Assembly (NCBI GenBank): GCA_034509735.1
Contig: JACGWO010000004.1
Coordinates: forward strand, 21,867,395 to 21,931,394
Origin: Sesamum alatum
Lineage: Eukaryota; Streptophyta; Magnoliopsida; Lamiales; Pedaliaceae
DNA length: 64,000 bases
Direction: 5' to 3'
The notes under the pieces were generated by a model, which saw nothing but the letters and a program-made list of their open reading frames with translations, searched no databases and was not told the DNA's origin. Both the position numbers and the translations under genes were made by a program. Each line of letters begins with the position of its first letter. The stretch's first letter is position 1. This document shows positions 36,097-47,970 of the stretch, in pieces.

Positions 36097-36288
36097 CACA
36101 GACCGGTACATCTCAACTTCCTCTCAAGTTTTATGTTAGAGTACGTATATTTGAGAGGTCGTCTCGTGATTGGTATAGGTCTGGTATTTAACGGTCTTTG
36201 ATATTTGAATACGAAGTAATGGACTCAACTCTGATCGCCAACTTTTGAAACGAATCACTTGCTTCGTCTATTCTCAATGTCCATGTTT

Positions 36289-36333
<45 letters not shown>

Positions 36334-36525
36334 CTCTCTCTGAAGATTAGGGCTACAATTAGATGGCCAACTCGTTTTGTTCACAATTTATGTTTGTTTG
36401 GCATATTGGGAAAATTTTTCTTGAAATTTATTTATCTTCTGATTTGCCTCCCATCTTAACTTCTATGGCCTTTTCCTCCAAAAATTTGTGGAAAATCGAT
36501 TTTCTTTTCTATTCTGAACTTTGAT
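36097..36525 (+). other. 3' flank of the FRA10AC1 homologue with (CT)n
   Basis: Presumed 3' untranslated region. A microsatellite of about 18 TC units lies at 36291-36327. No standard AATAAA is present close to the stop, so the poly(A) site cannot be placed. Confidence 0.5.
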
Positions 36526-36976
36526 GGGTTAATTACAACCACTCATTGGCATAATTATAACTATTTTTTTGTTGTTTAGGAAATTACAAAATCCCTCTCA
36601 AATAAAAAATAATTGTGTAGTCCTTAAATGGTGAGGTGAAAATTACTATTTTACTAAATAAAATTACTATTTTACCTTGTTGATTTTTTTAAGGGAAAAA
36701 ATGTCAGGAAAAATGTAAAAAAGACGAATTAAGTAAATAATTTATAGAGCATATTAGTTTATAAAAATATTTAAAAAATTCTAAAAAATGTATTCATAAT
36801 TTAAAAAGGCATTTTGGTCAATCTATTACAAAAATTAGATGAAAACCAAATAAATGTTAATGGAATGAGCTTATTGTTAGATGACCGTTAGAATTAAGGG
36901 TGTTTATAATTTTTCAAACAACTATGAGGTATTTGTAATTATGTCAAACTTTAAAGGAAGTGGTTGTAATTTATCC
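36526..36976. mobile_element. Mutator-like MITE copy 2
   Basis: 451 bp from GGGTTAATTACAACC to GGTTGTAATTTATCC. The 9-bp flanks are AACTTTGAT (36517-36525) and AGCTTTGAT (36977-36985), an 8/9 match. It lies 430 bp after the FRA10AC1 stop codon. Confidence 0.88.
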
Positions 36977-37757
36977 AGCTTTGATAAATGGTTGTCATCA
37001 TGCCAGTACATTACAATAATTTGTTTTTATATTTCCCCTCATTTTCTTTTTGGAATTTAATTTTTTGAAAAAAAATACTATCTCTCCAATTGCAGCGTTC
37101 ATCCATTGGTTTATAAAAAATATATATTAAAATTGATCTGGATTGTTGATTAACAAATATAACCGTAGATTAATAAAATTTATTTGAACCATAGATATTG
37201 ATAAGATATGATTCGTTGATTTGTTTTAAATAAGATCTAACGGTTGTGAAATAAGGAAACGAATAAAGAAAAATATAAAAAAAGGAAAATTCGCATATGT
37301 AATTCACATCTCGGGTGAGGGGGGTATTTTGCACATTTTCTAAGAATTGATGGGGGTAAATTGTTTATTTTTTCATAGAGGATTTTTTGCCTATTTTCCG
37401 TAACACAAGTAGGTAAATTGCAATTTGCCCACGACATCAATAGCAATTCTAAATCAATAAATGTTAACTCGATTTGATACAAGTAATAATATCAAATACA
37501 ATCTCATCAACTTATATATTTGAATTGAGTTTTCGCACAAAAATCTACAGAAATTAAGAGCGCACCGTCTCACTTAAAATTAAAAATTGAAAATTAAAAC
37601 TAAACCAAACATGGGAGGAGATTTCCTGTCCAAATTTCGTTTTCAACATTAATAACTCTTTTAGCTCGAATATTAGCGTAATGTTTTTAATTTGCAATTA
37701 TTACTATTTAAGGTCAAAAGAGTAATATCCTAAAAGTGGACAATTAAGGATCAAAGG
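36977..37757. other. AT-rich spacer
   Basis: No gene. GGTAAATTGCAATTTGCCC at about 37410-37430 looks like the end of another MITE family, but its partner was not found. Confidence 0.4.
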
Positions 37758-39093
37758 TAGGAGTGGCAATATGGGCGAAAAGTGAAAACCTATGGTTCCT
37801 ACTCGGGCCATTTAATTTTGGGTTGGGTTGGATTTGATATTTTTTTAATATGGGTTCAATATATTTTTATTTAAATAAATTTAAAAGAATTATGGGTCCT
37901 ATATGAATTCTAAATGGATTCTTCATGTTTAATTTTTATGTTAGTCAATCAAAAGTCATTTTAGTAATATAATAGAGTTCATGAAAGAGTTTAGTATAAT
38001 TATAATCATGAGTTCGTTATGAATTCTATATGAGTTGGTGATGATTGACAGTGAGTTAGGGATGGATCTTAAATGAATCCAACCCATGCTTTAATTAATT
38101 AAATTTATTGTGGATCAAGTTGACTACACGTAACTAACTAATTTCTTATATTCTAACTTTTTTCACATTTTTTTTATAAGAAACAAATATACCAAAATAT
38201 ATTAAGTATGTTATAATTTAACTTAGTTAAATTTTATTGCACCATAGTTTTATATGGATTGGTGATGGATCTTAATGGGTTCGACACATGATTAATTGCT
38301 TAAATTCATTGTTAATTTAGTTGTATAACATATCACTAATTAATTCTACGTTTCTAATTTTTCGCATTTTTTAATGAGAAATAAATTTTTTAAAATATAT
38401 TTAGTAGAATAATATTTTTCAAATTAATGAGAAATAAAAGAAAAGTGGAGTATTTTATAAAATTTTCAAAACTTGCAATTCATGATATGTTTTAATGTAA
38501 AATTATTTTTCTTTTTATTTTTGAATACATAGGCAGTATACATTATATTATGAGTTTCAATGAATATATCAAACATTAATATTTAAGAATAATTTATTAT
38601 ATTATGAGTTTCAATGAATATATCAAACATTAATATTTAAGAATAATTTATAATGTCGGATATGTATGATTATTATAGATAAATAATGATTATTATTACG
38701 ATTCAAATCCACAATTGAATTTTACAAACAATTGTGTAGAAATTGATTGCATTCTTTATTTTATGATTTATTTTGAAAAATATAGTATTTTGTACATATT
38801 ACGAGTTTTTTATTTTATAATTTAACAAATGAATCTTTAATGTATATCATTACTTTTTAAAAACAATAAATAATACAAATTTAGTCGTAATATTTAGAAG
38901 TTATATTAAAAATATCATCATCTAATTATTATCTAAAATTATGTTTGTTAATAATAAATATAAAAAGCGATTATTGAACCGACCCAATCCCCTAGAACCT
39001 TTGATTCAGACCCACAGTTAGCACAATCCATTTTAAACCCGATTCATTTAAACCCAATCCAAAATCGGCTCAACCTGTCGATTTGACACCCCA
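37758..39093. mobile_element. hAT-like non-autonomous element
   Basis: 1336 bp. It begins TAGGAGTGGCAA and ends TTGACACCCCA, imperfect inverted repeats of the TAGGGGTGTCAA kind seen on plant hAT elements. The 8-bp flanks are ATCAAAGG (37750-37757) and ATGAAAGG (39094-39101), a 7/8 match, as expected for hAT. Subterminal GGGTTGGGTTGG and AACCCAATCC are also inverted. The interior is very AT-rich, non-coding, and holds a 54-bp tandem duplication. Confidence 0.75.
38544..38651. repeat. Tandem duplication, 2 x 54 bp
   Basis: Two essentially identical 54-bp units, each containing TGAGTTTCAATGAATATATC. Near identity means the duplication is recent relative to the surrounding element. Confidence 0.95.
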
Positions 39094-39204
39094 ATGAAAG
39101 GTTATTAAATTTCTTTGATCTAGATTTAATACTTTTTCAGTGTCGAAATTACAGTTCTTGTTTAATTGGATATGAATATGAATCTATTTTACTCAAAAAT
39201 TTAT

Positions 39205-39641
39205 GGGTAAATTACAAGCACCTTCCCTGAAATTTGACATAATTATAAATATCCCTTTGTTGTTTGAAAAATTATAAATACCCCTTGAGGTTTGTATTTT
39301 AACCAAAGGTCTGAAATTGAACATTTTGCTCTCGAATATTTTTTTTTTAAAAATTGTAGAAAAAATTAGTCGAGGCAAATTGCATTATTGCTCATCTGTA
39401 TAAACAATTTAAGAAACCTCTCCCTGCGCATTGTAGTATAAAATAATTCAAAAAAATTTAAGAATTAAATAAAAACAATTCAATTTGCATAAGGGTATTT
39501 TGATCAGTTCACTCACAAAATTGAATGTAAATGGGTTATTTGTTAGACGATTACAAATCTTAGGGAATATTTGTAATTTTTCAACAACGAGAAGGTATTT
39601 GTAATTATACCAAACCTCATGGAGGTAGCTGTAATTTACCC
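39205..39641. mobile_element. Mutator-like MITE copy 3
   Basis: 437 bp from GGGTAAATTACAAGC to GCTGTAATTTACCC. The 9-bp flank AAAATTTAT is identical on both sides (39196-39204 and 39642-39650). This is the clearest copy and defines the family ends and duplication length. Confidence 0.93.
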
Positions 39642-39798
39642 AAAATTTATAGATCTTGATTTAATAATTGTATTCTCAAATAATATAATTTTGTTTATTT
39701 TCATGTGAATATTTGAATAAGAGTTGATGTAAAAGTTTGGGATGAAAGTATGAGATTGTCCTTAAAACAAGTGATTGATAATCAATGAATGACATCAA

Positions 39799-39856
39799 AC
39801 TATAATCTTAGGTATCTGATCCAAAAAAAAAAAAAAAAAAACTATAATCTTAGGTA
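39799..39856 (+). repeat. Poly(A) micro-insert with 16-bp flanking duplication
   Basis: ACTATAATCTTAGGTA occurs at 39799-39814 and again at 39841-39856. Between them are TCTGATCC and about 18 A residues. A direct repeat around a poly(A) tail is the mark of target-primed reverse transcription, here almost completely 5'-truncated. Confidence 0.65.
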
Positions 39857-40199
39857 ATTATATTCACACCATGATATATTTGCATAAATAATTTTTTTAT
39901 AATTACTAAAATTATCTTTGACAGTAAAAAAAATAGTAGTAATTTATGTAATGATATTAACACTTCTAGATGGTATAGTGTATCTTTTTAAAAGATATGG
40001 TTAATTTGTATGAATGAGATTGACGTTTCTGGTGGGTATATATATAATTTTTCAAAAATAAAAATAATTTGTATAAATAAACTATCTATCGATGGGCGTT
40101 GATGTAATTCTTCCTAATTTATGTAAGTATTTTATAAAAAAAAAGGTACTTTCAGTTTGAAAATAAAATACTTTTGTAAAAAGTGAAAAACAATAATGA

Positions 40200-40470
40200 A
40201 TGTTCTACGTACGGCGCCACACCACACCAGTAGAAGTGCCCCCCACGTGTCCGGTCCCCGGTGATGCGTCAACTCACGTGCCGTCTGTCTCCATTTCAAC
40301 TCCGTTTCCCGAATCACCGCTGCTTGCCTAGGAACAGGACAAGTAGCCGTCAATCTACCGTTAAATATCGTTAGTCAACCCACGTGTTGGCCAGCAAAAG
40401 GTTGGACCATTGAAACTCATCGTGCACCGGCCACATTGTCGTCCTCGTGGTGTAAAATAATTAGGATTGA
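40200..40470. promoter_or_regulatory. GC-rich island with three CACGTG boxes
   Basis: A GC-rich stretch in otherwise AT-rich DNA with palindromic G-boxes at 40244-40249 (CCACGTGTCC), 40275-40280 and 40381-40386 (CCACGTGTTGG). G-boxes with an ACGTG core bind plant bZIP and bHLH factors and act in abscisic-acid and light responses. No gene is recognisable on either side, so it may be a detached promoter or chance. Confidence 0.35.
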
Positions 40471-40869
40471 ATACACTTTGTCTCCTTGTACTATGCATAA
40501 ATTGCTTGTAACAAAATGACCCTTCGTTGTATGGATTAATTTTTTTTTTAGCGAAAATGTCCTTATTATTTACACCTCTAAAATATGTTTATTTCAATCA
40601 TTCATCTAAAATTTGAATTATTATAAAAAATTATACTTAACATGCTATATGAATTTATTATCTTTATAATTAGCATAAAATCTGTATAAACTTTATAAAT
40701 TTACAGTTCTTATATTTTTTTACATAATTTTTACTTGTGTTGTTGTATATATGTTGAAATTTTTTTTATAAATAAAATTATGAATACAATTTAAAAATAT
40801 TACTTCGAACATAATACTCTATAAAATATGAAATCTATAATTATAATTAATTTATAATTGATGTGAGTA

Positions 40870-42064
40870 AAAAGTGCTCAATCAAAGTTGTCTTTTTGGA
40901 CTCGAATGTAATTCGCTTGATTTTTGCGAATTTGAACAGGGAACCTGCAAAAAAAACGTTAGCACTCCAACGCTTAAGTCAGTAAACAATTTTGGAATTA
41001 ATAAGCTTGAATGCAAGAAGAGTTCAAAGAAAATCAGGAGCATAAAGTATGCTGGATGCAAACCCCCTGGAGTTCTACCCGGCTTGGCCTCCTAGAAATG
41101 AGGAGTTGGTTGAGAGATATACCCTAGATTAGGGGGGAGATATCCGACTGATCTTGGATTTGGGTTGATCAAGTCTAGGTCTTTCCACCGAGAGTCCTTC
41201 CTCCGAATGCTTCCTTTCCTGGGCTTGGACAGGTTTCTTATGTGGGCTTTTTCTCTCTGGGCCGTAGGTGGGCCGCCTTCACGAGTCCTCCTCTACTAAG
41301 CCTCTTCATTCTGCGTGGGCCTTGCTCCCTCCTACGAGGAAGGCCTGGCCTGCTTTTATGGCTGGGCATTGCATCGACTTCCCCCAGGTGGGCTAAGGTT
41401 TGTGGGGTTACTTTTCCTCAGGGCTTGTCTCTTGGGAGTGGGCCTTTCTAACTTTTGGGCCACATGCATGGGCCAATATTTTACGCACACCAATCAGTCC
41501 CCCCCACTTTGAGGGGGAGAAATATCTCTTACTCCCCCTGAGAGTAGAAGTCTTCTGGAGGCCCCTTAGGGGGACTTCCTTCCCTAGGGGCGAGGCAGCC
41601 CTAATCTTCTTCGACCTTCTGCCTTCTAAGAGTGAGGCCCTGCCGGCATTCCCTCCGTGGGATAACAAGCTTTCTTCGTTATTAAGAAAGGCCTGTCAGC
41701 TTTCGTGAGTTTCGACGCCATAGTCATAGCCCAACAATGATGGCTAGGGTTTGATTTAATTTTTCTGGCGCCCAAATCCCTTGGGACGCAGATGCGTGGC
41801 TCCATTCGCTCTACATAGGAGGGCCGTTTTTTATAACTACCCATGTCGGTCTTGTAACCGCCCAATAGGGGGTGGTTACACGCACGTTCATCCAGGTAAC
41901 CGCATCCTTCCCCTCTCGGCCCTGTAACGGCGCCCATAAGGGCCTCATTCCGCCTTATTCCTCTCTCCTTCACGTCATTTGAAAGCAAGAAACTTTAAAG
42001 TCCACATAAAAACTGTAAGTCATCTTCCCTTTTCTGTCTACTTTTCTTTCTTAACAACTTGATC
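40870..42064 (+). mobile_element. Gypsy-type element: LTR end and leader relic
   Basis: GGAACCTGCAAAA then CGTTAGCACTCCAACGCTTA (about 40940-40977) resembles a segment common in LTRs of plant elements encoding the 'putative gypsy type transposon' protein. GC-rich leader sequence follows up to the start codon at 42065. Open frames at 41242-41988 on both strands show no family resemblance and are read as non-coding. Confidence 0.5.
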
Positions 42065-42439
42065 ATGCCTTCTTCTTCTACCTCTTTTGTTGAATCAGTG
42101 CGATGTGTGGGAGATAGACATGTGAGCGATGACCCTTTCGAGGCCATCTCTGGGGGTGCTGGCCGTGGCTCGGCGGCCCCCGGTGGTGGTCAAAGGTGGA
42201 GCTATAGGCAACTGGCATAGCCTGCTAGGCGTTTGGTAGATGAGCCGGAGGAGAGAAGTGAGGGAGAGGAAGATGAGGAGGATTTTGAGGGTTCTCAGGG
42301 GGAGAGTTTGGTGGGAAATGAGGCGGACGGATCTTTCCCCGATGAGGCAGAAATAATGTCGGAGTCTGAGGAAGCGGGCCTGGCGGAGGCAGGCAGGTCT
42401 GCCTCCTCTCCCAATGTGGCTGCCTTGAAGAAGGACCTA
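42065..42439 (+). pseudogene. N-terminal fragment of a 'putative gypsy type transposon' protein
   Basis: A frame from ATG 42065 reads MPSSSTSFVESVRC... to ...SYRQLA, then a TAG, and the same frame continues with an acidic stretch (EEDEEDFEGSQGE, MSESEEAGLAEAGRSAS) to NVAALKKDLIF at about 42439. A Ser-rich start, an acidic linker and a short helix beginning AALKKDL are typical of the N-terminus of this plant transposon protein family. The rest is missing; the sequence turns abruptly AT-rich. Truncated and interrupted, so non-functional. Confidence 0.5.
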
Positions 42440-45400
42440 ATATTTATGAAATTATTATTGAAGTTAAACTAATATGTACTATTTATGAAATTATTTTAAA
42501 AATATATAAATACAAAATATATCAAGAAATAACAACTTATTCAATTCTAATAGTATCATGTCATTTTTAGTCATTTTACCAATTAAAAGACCTTATTATG
42601 ACAAACACCCTAACATCGTATATGATATGAAAACATCTTATGAGCTTTAAGATCTTATTTTATCCTACGGTTTAGCAGCTTATTTTTAAAATAAGATCCA
42701 ACATCTTATAAACTGCTAAAATATCTTATAAGATGTAGGAGCTAGCTTATAACATGTTATACAAAAGCCTAGTCAAAGCCCCTCTAAAACTGTAATATGA
42801 AATTTAGATTAAGTTAGTGATATTATCATTGTTTTGGGCAATTTAATACATAGAATCTTATTAAGTTATATCTCAAAAAGAAATTTTATCATATGTTGGA
42901 ATAGAGAAACTCATGATTATTTATCAATTTGAGGAATACATAATACAAAATAGTACAAACACCAACAATGGTAACTAGCGATTGAAATTCACTCCATGAC
43001 GTATGCATAATTAATCTTCTTATTATATTTATTTAATTGGATAAAAAAAATTAATCAAAACTAATAAATCGAATAAATTTTAAATATGTATGAATAAAAA
43101 ATACAAGTCTGTCACGCTATTTTTGTATGCATATAATGAATAATGTTTTACGCTTAAAAAACCGTTCTTTTTTATAAGACTAGTTATTGGGGCAAGTCGT
43201 CACTACGTGCATAAAATGAATAATCTTTCACATTTTAAAACATATTATAAATAAAAATCAAATATATAAATCAATTATATCATATTTAGTTAAAAATAAT
43301 TTATAATTATCGTCATAACAAAAGAATAGGTATAGTAGTACTAAAATAATGTAGAATCACTTTTATAAAAAAAAAGTTAATTATAATATTTTTTAAAGTT
43401 ATCTAATTATAAATGTAATTTTTGTATTTTAAAATTGATGTGATGATATGACTGATTGTCATTTGTGATTGTAGAAGACCCCTTTTTCTTAATTAATATG
43501 ATATAGATAATAGATAGACAAACACATTCCACCCACTTTTAACCCCCACCAAACACTTTAGGGGGAATTGTAGTGACTTCTATAGTGAGTAGTCATCTCA
43601 CCAAACGCTATCCACATGTCCATCTAGCCTCAAATTCAGGGAAAAGTTATCCCCACATGAGATTTCAAGATTAAGTCAAATGAGTGCAACATGAAACAAT
43701 TGATTTACATAAGAAAAAGGGTAAAAATATTTGCTTTTTAGTCGCTTTTTTAGCTTTATTTAAGCTTTTTCTAAATAATGTTTTTGTAGCAGCGTTTGGG
43801 GCTTCTCCTTTTCCCCTCTTTTCGAGGAGAAGTTGGGTTTTGTTTGGTTATATTTTTAAGGCGTTTTTCTTTATTTTGGAAGATAGAACTACGTGTATAT
43901 TTTTAGTGAGTTTTCAGTATATTTAGTTTTATATTTTGAATTAGTGTAAGATTAATAAAGATATCATTTGTCATGTCATAGGCTCGCTAGCCAATTGAAC
44001 GTGGAACTTGTCTCTAAACTCATCGAGTGAATTTTGTAGTTCGACTATGAACAACTCGTTAAAAAAATACCTAATAAATGTGTAAGATAAATAAAAATAA
44101 GAAACACTGAATCGTGTGTTTTGCAAACATATATGCAATTGCTAGCTATTTAACTCTGTTATTATACTTCTTCGCATCAAATTTCAATTTGAACATCATA
44201 GAGCTATCTTCGGAAACAACTTGACGCCTCTAACGTATTTTCTTGCTGCAATTTGTGATTAAAACAAAACCAACCTTTTCTTTTATGTGCCAAATAGACC
44301 TACTCAAGTGGCTAGGTCAAGATCTCATACCTCACATTAATAAGATCGTAAGTTTGAATTTCATGAATATGATATATGTCTACTCGTAAAATTCCACCTT
44401 TATTACTTTTTCTACATGCGTATATGATATTAAGATAGAAGAAGTGTGATAAACAAATATATAACATTAGGACAGAAGAAGTGTGATAAACAAAGAAAAG
44501 TCAGTAGAGAAAAGTAACAAAGGTGGAACTTTCAGCACATTGGAATTGGTCAGTTTTGGATTAAGTTTCTTTACAGAAGTAATTAGTGACTAATCCGGCC
44601 TTCATTCCACTTTTCTAACTCTTTTTATTTGCCCAAACCTCTATTCTATTGCCGGCATTGACTAAATTAACAACCATTAACAGTGTATTACATCACTAAT
44701 TATTTAATTACGAAAAAGTTCTTAGTGGTACACTCCCCAAAAGGAAATTGGTATTTGACGTGGGGCTACATAATAGTATCTTGCATTTACGTAAATGCCC
44801 TCACACTTCTTAATAATATTAAAACTTTGGGTTGTATTGACTCAATCCCGACATAACTTAAATTCGGGGTATATATGAACTCATGATAATCTTTCAATTT
44901 TTGGATTAATGGTTCACGTCAAAACCACATGTTAGGAATGTTTACAAATACTAACCCTCGATGCCCAAGGTGCTACTTTTGTTACCCTGAATATATATTC
45001 TTACGGCATTCGTACTTTGTCCTTTATGACCTTATTAACTCGAGTGTCAGAGGCGCTATAATTGGGGTTTTCTCGGTCTTGTTTTCACATATTCTTTTTT
45101 TGCGGGACACACATTATTGGAGCATTCATAAAATGGATATGACCTTAAATACTTATTTTCGAATTTGGACATAGAACAACTTTTAATTCAATTTCTACTC
45201 TATATAAAGGCTTAGGTAATAAGGGATGTAAAAAAAAGACTGCGTCGAACCAAATATAATTTTGTTTAAGTTTGTGTGGATTTTTATTGAGTTCAAGAAA
45301 CTATGTTTGAACTTGATTATATTATTAATATGATCTGGTACTAATTTATCAGACATATTTTTTTATATTCACTAATCGAATCGAGTTTGAATCAAACTTG

Positions 45401-45613
45401 AAAACTTATCAAACGAAAAATTTGTTCAAGAATAATTTGTTCAGTTTGACGGGCCGAGCTTAAATAAGTTTTTATCAACTTATTTCTATTGAGTATCGAA
45501 TAGTTAAATATTTTTCGGTCTTACAGATAATACAACAATTTTGAAGCATATACGGTTCGAAACATATGCATGGAAAATTAAAGTTGAAATCCGGCTTGAC
45601 CTAATCAAAATTA
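42440..45613. other. AT-rich intergenic region
   Basis: No convincing gene. A 15-bp word ATTTATGAAATTATT recurs at about 42443 and 42481. 42600-42730 has short palindromic TTATAAGAT words similar to the MITE at 22756-23011. 44290-44400 has a weak tRNA-like (SINE-like) segment, AAGTGGCTAGGTCAAG then GTAAGTTTGAATTTC. 45240-45600 resembles diverged plant hAT-type repeats. None is firm. Confidence 0.4.
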
Positions 45614-45759
45614 TGTTGAAAAAGGGTAATGATAAATTAAAAAATAAATTTATTTAATAAATTTATGTGTATCAAATTAAACCCTGACAAGTGATTGATT
45701 ATGATGTGCGATGCATAACAAGCTCGTGATACGTGGATGATGGTTAACGACGTCCAATC
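45614..45759 (+). mobile_element. Type E LTR fragment (first 146 bp)
   Basis: TGTTGAAAAAGGGTAATGAT, then AAATTAAAAAATAAA and GTGCGATGCATAACAAGCTC, parallels the start of the LTR at 15837. It is interrupted at 45759 by the type A element; its remainder is not in the window. Confidence 0.7.
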
Positions 45760-46730
45760 TGTTAGAATAGGTGACAGAAAGCCAATTGGTTTGGCGTTTT
45801 GTAATCTATTTGACAACTCGATGCAATGTAATATTATGTAATGAATAAAATGAGTATTCGTTACCATAGGTATTGTCTTTGTTGGGCTCATTTTCATATG
45901 TTAAAATGTCGTTTTACATATATCACAACAAAGCCCACAGATCATGTTAACAACTCATGCAGTTAGGCCACGCATTGGATGGTGGTTATGAAACCAATTA
46001 ATAAAGGGTTGTCTGAAACATTCCAAATCGAGGACCTCGAGACAGGGCATCGAGAGTCCTATAGAGACTTGCAACAAGAGTCGTATTCATTGGATGAGTG
46101 CCATGTTTCATCGGTGACAAGCGTGGGACACCTATACAATCTTGGTGGGTTGGTCGATTGGGGTCGAGCCGACTGAGCTGACTTGCGGGGATCTTCATAT
46201 AGAAGCTTTGGAGGCTTGGTCGGTATGAATGAATTTTCTTGATTCCGATAGTACGGGAGTAGTCCTCAGACTTGAGGAACCATGACAGTCACGTGCATAC
46301 GATCGATGTATCTTAGATCTCGCAAGAGGTGATCATGTCACCGACATGTTCATTATAAGCCTTGTTCAGTGCAGTCAGAATGTGTACGGTGGGTTTCAAG
46401 AAGAGGATCCATCCCCTGTCAGTATATGACATAGGTATCTCCTATGCACTCGGAGATACGTTTATGCTACTTGAACCTGTGGCCATAGTAGTTGATCGAG
46501 CGAAAAATGGTTTCCTGCGTCGATGCAATAAGGCATGCACAATCTCGAGTGTTAAGCATAGACGCCTAGTCAAGGATGGGAACCAACTCCCAATTTTATA
46601 CCCTAGACTAAGCCGGGAGACGGTAGCCGGATGACCATACCCGTACGGAATCTGCAGCTAAATGTTCACGCCAACATTCACTTAGTCTCTAGTGCTATGA
46701 AACGTTGCTAGACGGCCACCTATGGTGACT

Positions 46731-46751
46731 GGCTCCTATTGGACACGAGCC
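46731..46751 (+). other. Conserved U3 hairpin, type A copy
   Basis: GGCTC (46731-46735) and GAGCC (46747-46751) around CTATTGGACAC, a five-pair stem in the same position as 12965-12987. Confidence 0.55.
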
Positions 46752-47379
46752 CAACTCTAACTGAGGGTGAACCTAAAGAGTCACACACAAATCACCGAGG
46801 AGGTGAAGGAATTCACTTGGGGTCAATTCAGAGGATGATAAGTAATTGAATTACTTAAGGGGTTGTCTATTGGATGGACGGATCAATATTGTATCGGGCC
46901 CTTGTTTTATTGGTAAATGGAATTTATTGATTACGTAGAGAATTGAAGTTTGGAATTTTTAATTGGATTAAAAGATTAATGAGAATTATTTAATTGGACC
47001 ATGAATTAAATAGGATTTAATTCTTGGGCTCATTGTAATCCAATTACAATAAAATTCGGTCCATTAAATCTTGGCCCAATAGAGGTGTTAATTCCACTTT
47101 TGAAATTAGAAAAAGTTGGGCTTCTTCTAAAATGGGATGGCCGAATTTTGCTTCTTTTGGAAGCACTAAAATCGGCCATGAGGGCCTTTGATGACTAGTT
47201 GACTTGTCTCTTTTGGAAAAAGACAAATCAATTCCAATCAAGCCTCTTTCACTTGGTATGATTGAATCATACCTTATCAAATGGTAGGCCTTTTTGAAGA
47301 TTAATGGGGATTGATTGGAATGTATCCAGACATCATTGGATGAATCCGGAAACATTGCAATAATCACATTAATAAAGTG

Positions 47380-47386
47380 TATATAT
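47380..47386 (+). promoter_or_regulatory. TATA box of type A LTR
   Basis: TATATAT in the context AATAAAGTGTATATATGTAT. Equivalent sites are near 13630 and 60991. A CT-rich tract begins about 70 bp downstream, in the likely R region. Confidence 0.5.
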
Positions 47387-47958
47387 GTATATGCTATTAT
47401 CAAAGACAAGAGAATTCATTATTCATCTTTTTCTAGGAAAAAGAAGAACACTCTCTACACTCTCTCTAAAGTAATTTTCGGCCCCTCTCTCTCTACTCTC
47501 TAAATCCTCTTTGTTGCTTCATTGATCTCGGATCAATTGAAGAATAAAGCAAGATCAAGAAGGAACACTTATTTGATAGTGTGATCTCTTCTTCAATCTC
47601 ATCCTCTAGACCCGTTTTTCTCTAGCAAGAAAACAAGATCCCTCCCGGTATGGTGTGGACTACGTTGGAGAATTCATAGTTTTGAACTTGGTTGAATGTT
47701 TTCGTCCGTGGAACAACGCTCGTAGCTGTGCACTAGAAAACTACAAAGGTAACATTCGGTTTTATGTTCTTGTAGTTTCTTTCGTTTAGTACCTATGTGC
47801 TCTATATGATATGTTGTTATTTACTATCGTGTTCTACATCGAATGACGGTTGAGCACCCAAGGGTACACCCCTTGGGATCTTTTGATATGTATTGTTTTA
47901 AATAACTCACTCTCTCGCTTCCGCTCTCGCTCCTGGGCGGATATGCTTGTCCTTCAAG

Positions 47959-47970
47959 TGGTATCAGAGC
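47959..47970 (+). other. Primer-binding site, initiator tRNA-Met
   Basis: TGGTATCAGAGC two bases after the LTR end, complementary to the 3' end of plant initiator tRNA-Met. It marks the start of minus-strand DNA synthesis. Confidence 0.95.

Larger units (their letters stand above)
45760..47956 (+). mobile_element. 5' LTR, type A, of copia element 1
   Basis: 2197 bp from TGTTAGAATAGGTGACAG to GCTTGTCCTTCA, directly followed by the primer site at 47959. This is the most complete type A LTR and fixes the family ends. It contains the shared block (about 46676-46733), hairpin (46731-46751), TATA box (47380) and a CT-rich tract. The 3' LTR is not present because the element is truncated at about 51925. 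Confidence 0.92.

Noticed and set aside
41242..41988. Several overlapping open frames on both strands (up to 120 codons).
   Set aside because: GC-rich retroelement leader; no frame shows a known domain and frames on opposite strands are equally open.
44290..44400. SINE-like A-box and B-box pair.
   Set aside because: The boxes are too degenerate and no tail or target duplication was seen, so it is mentioned only in the spacer entry.
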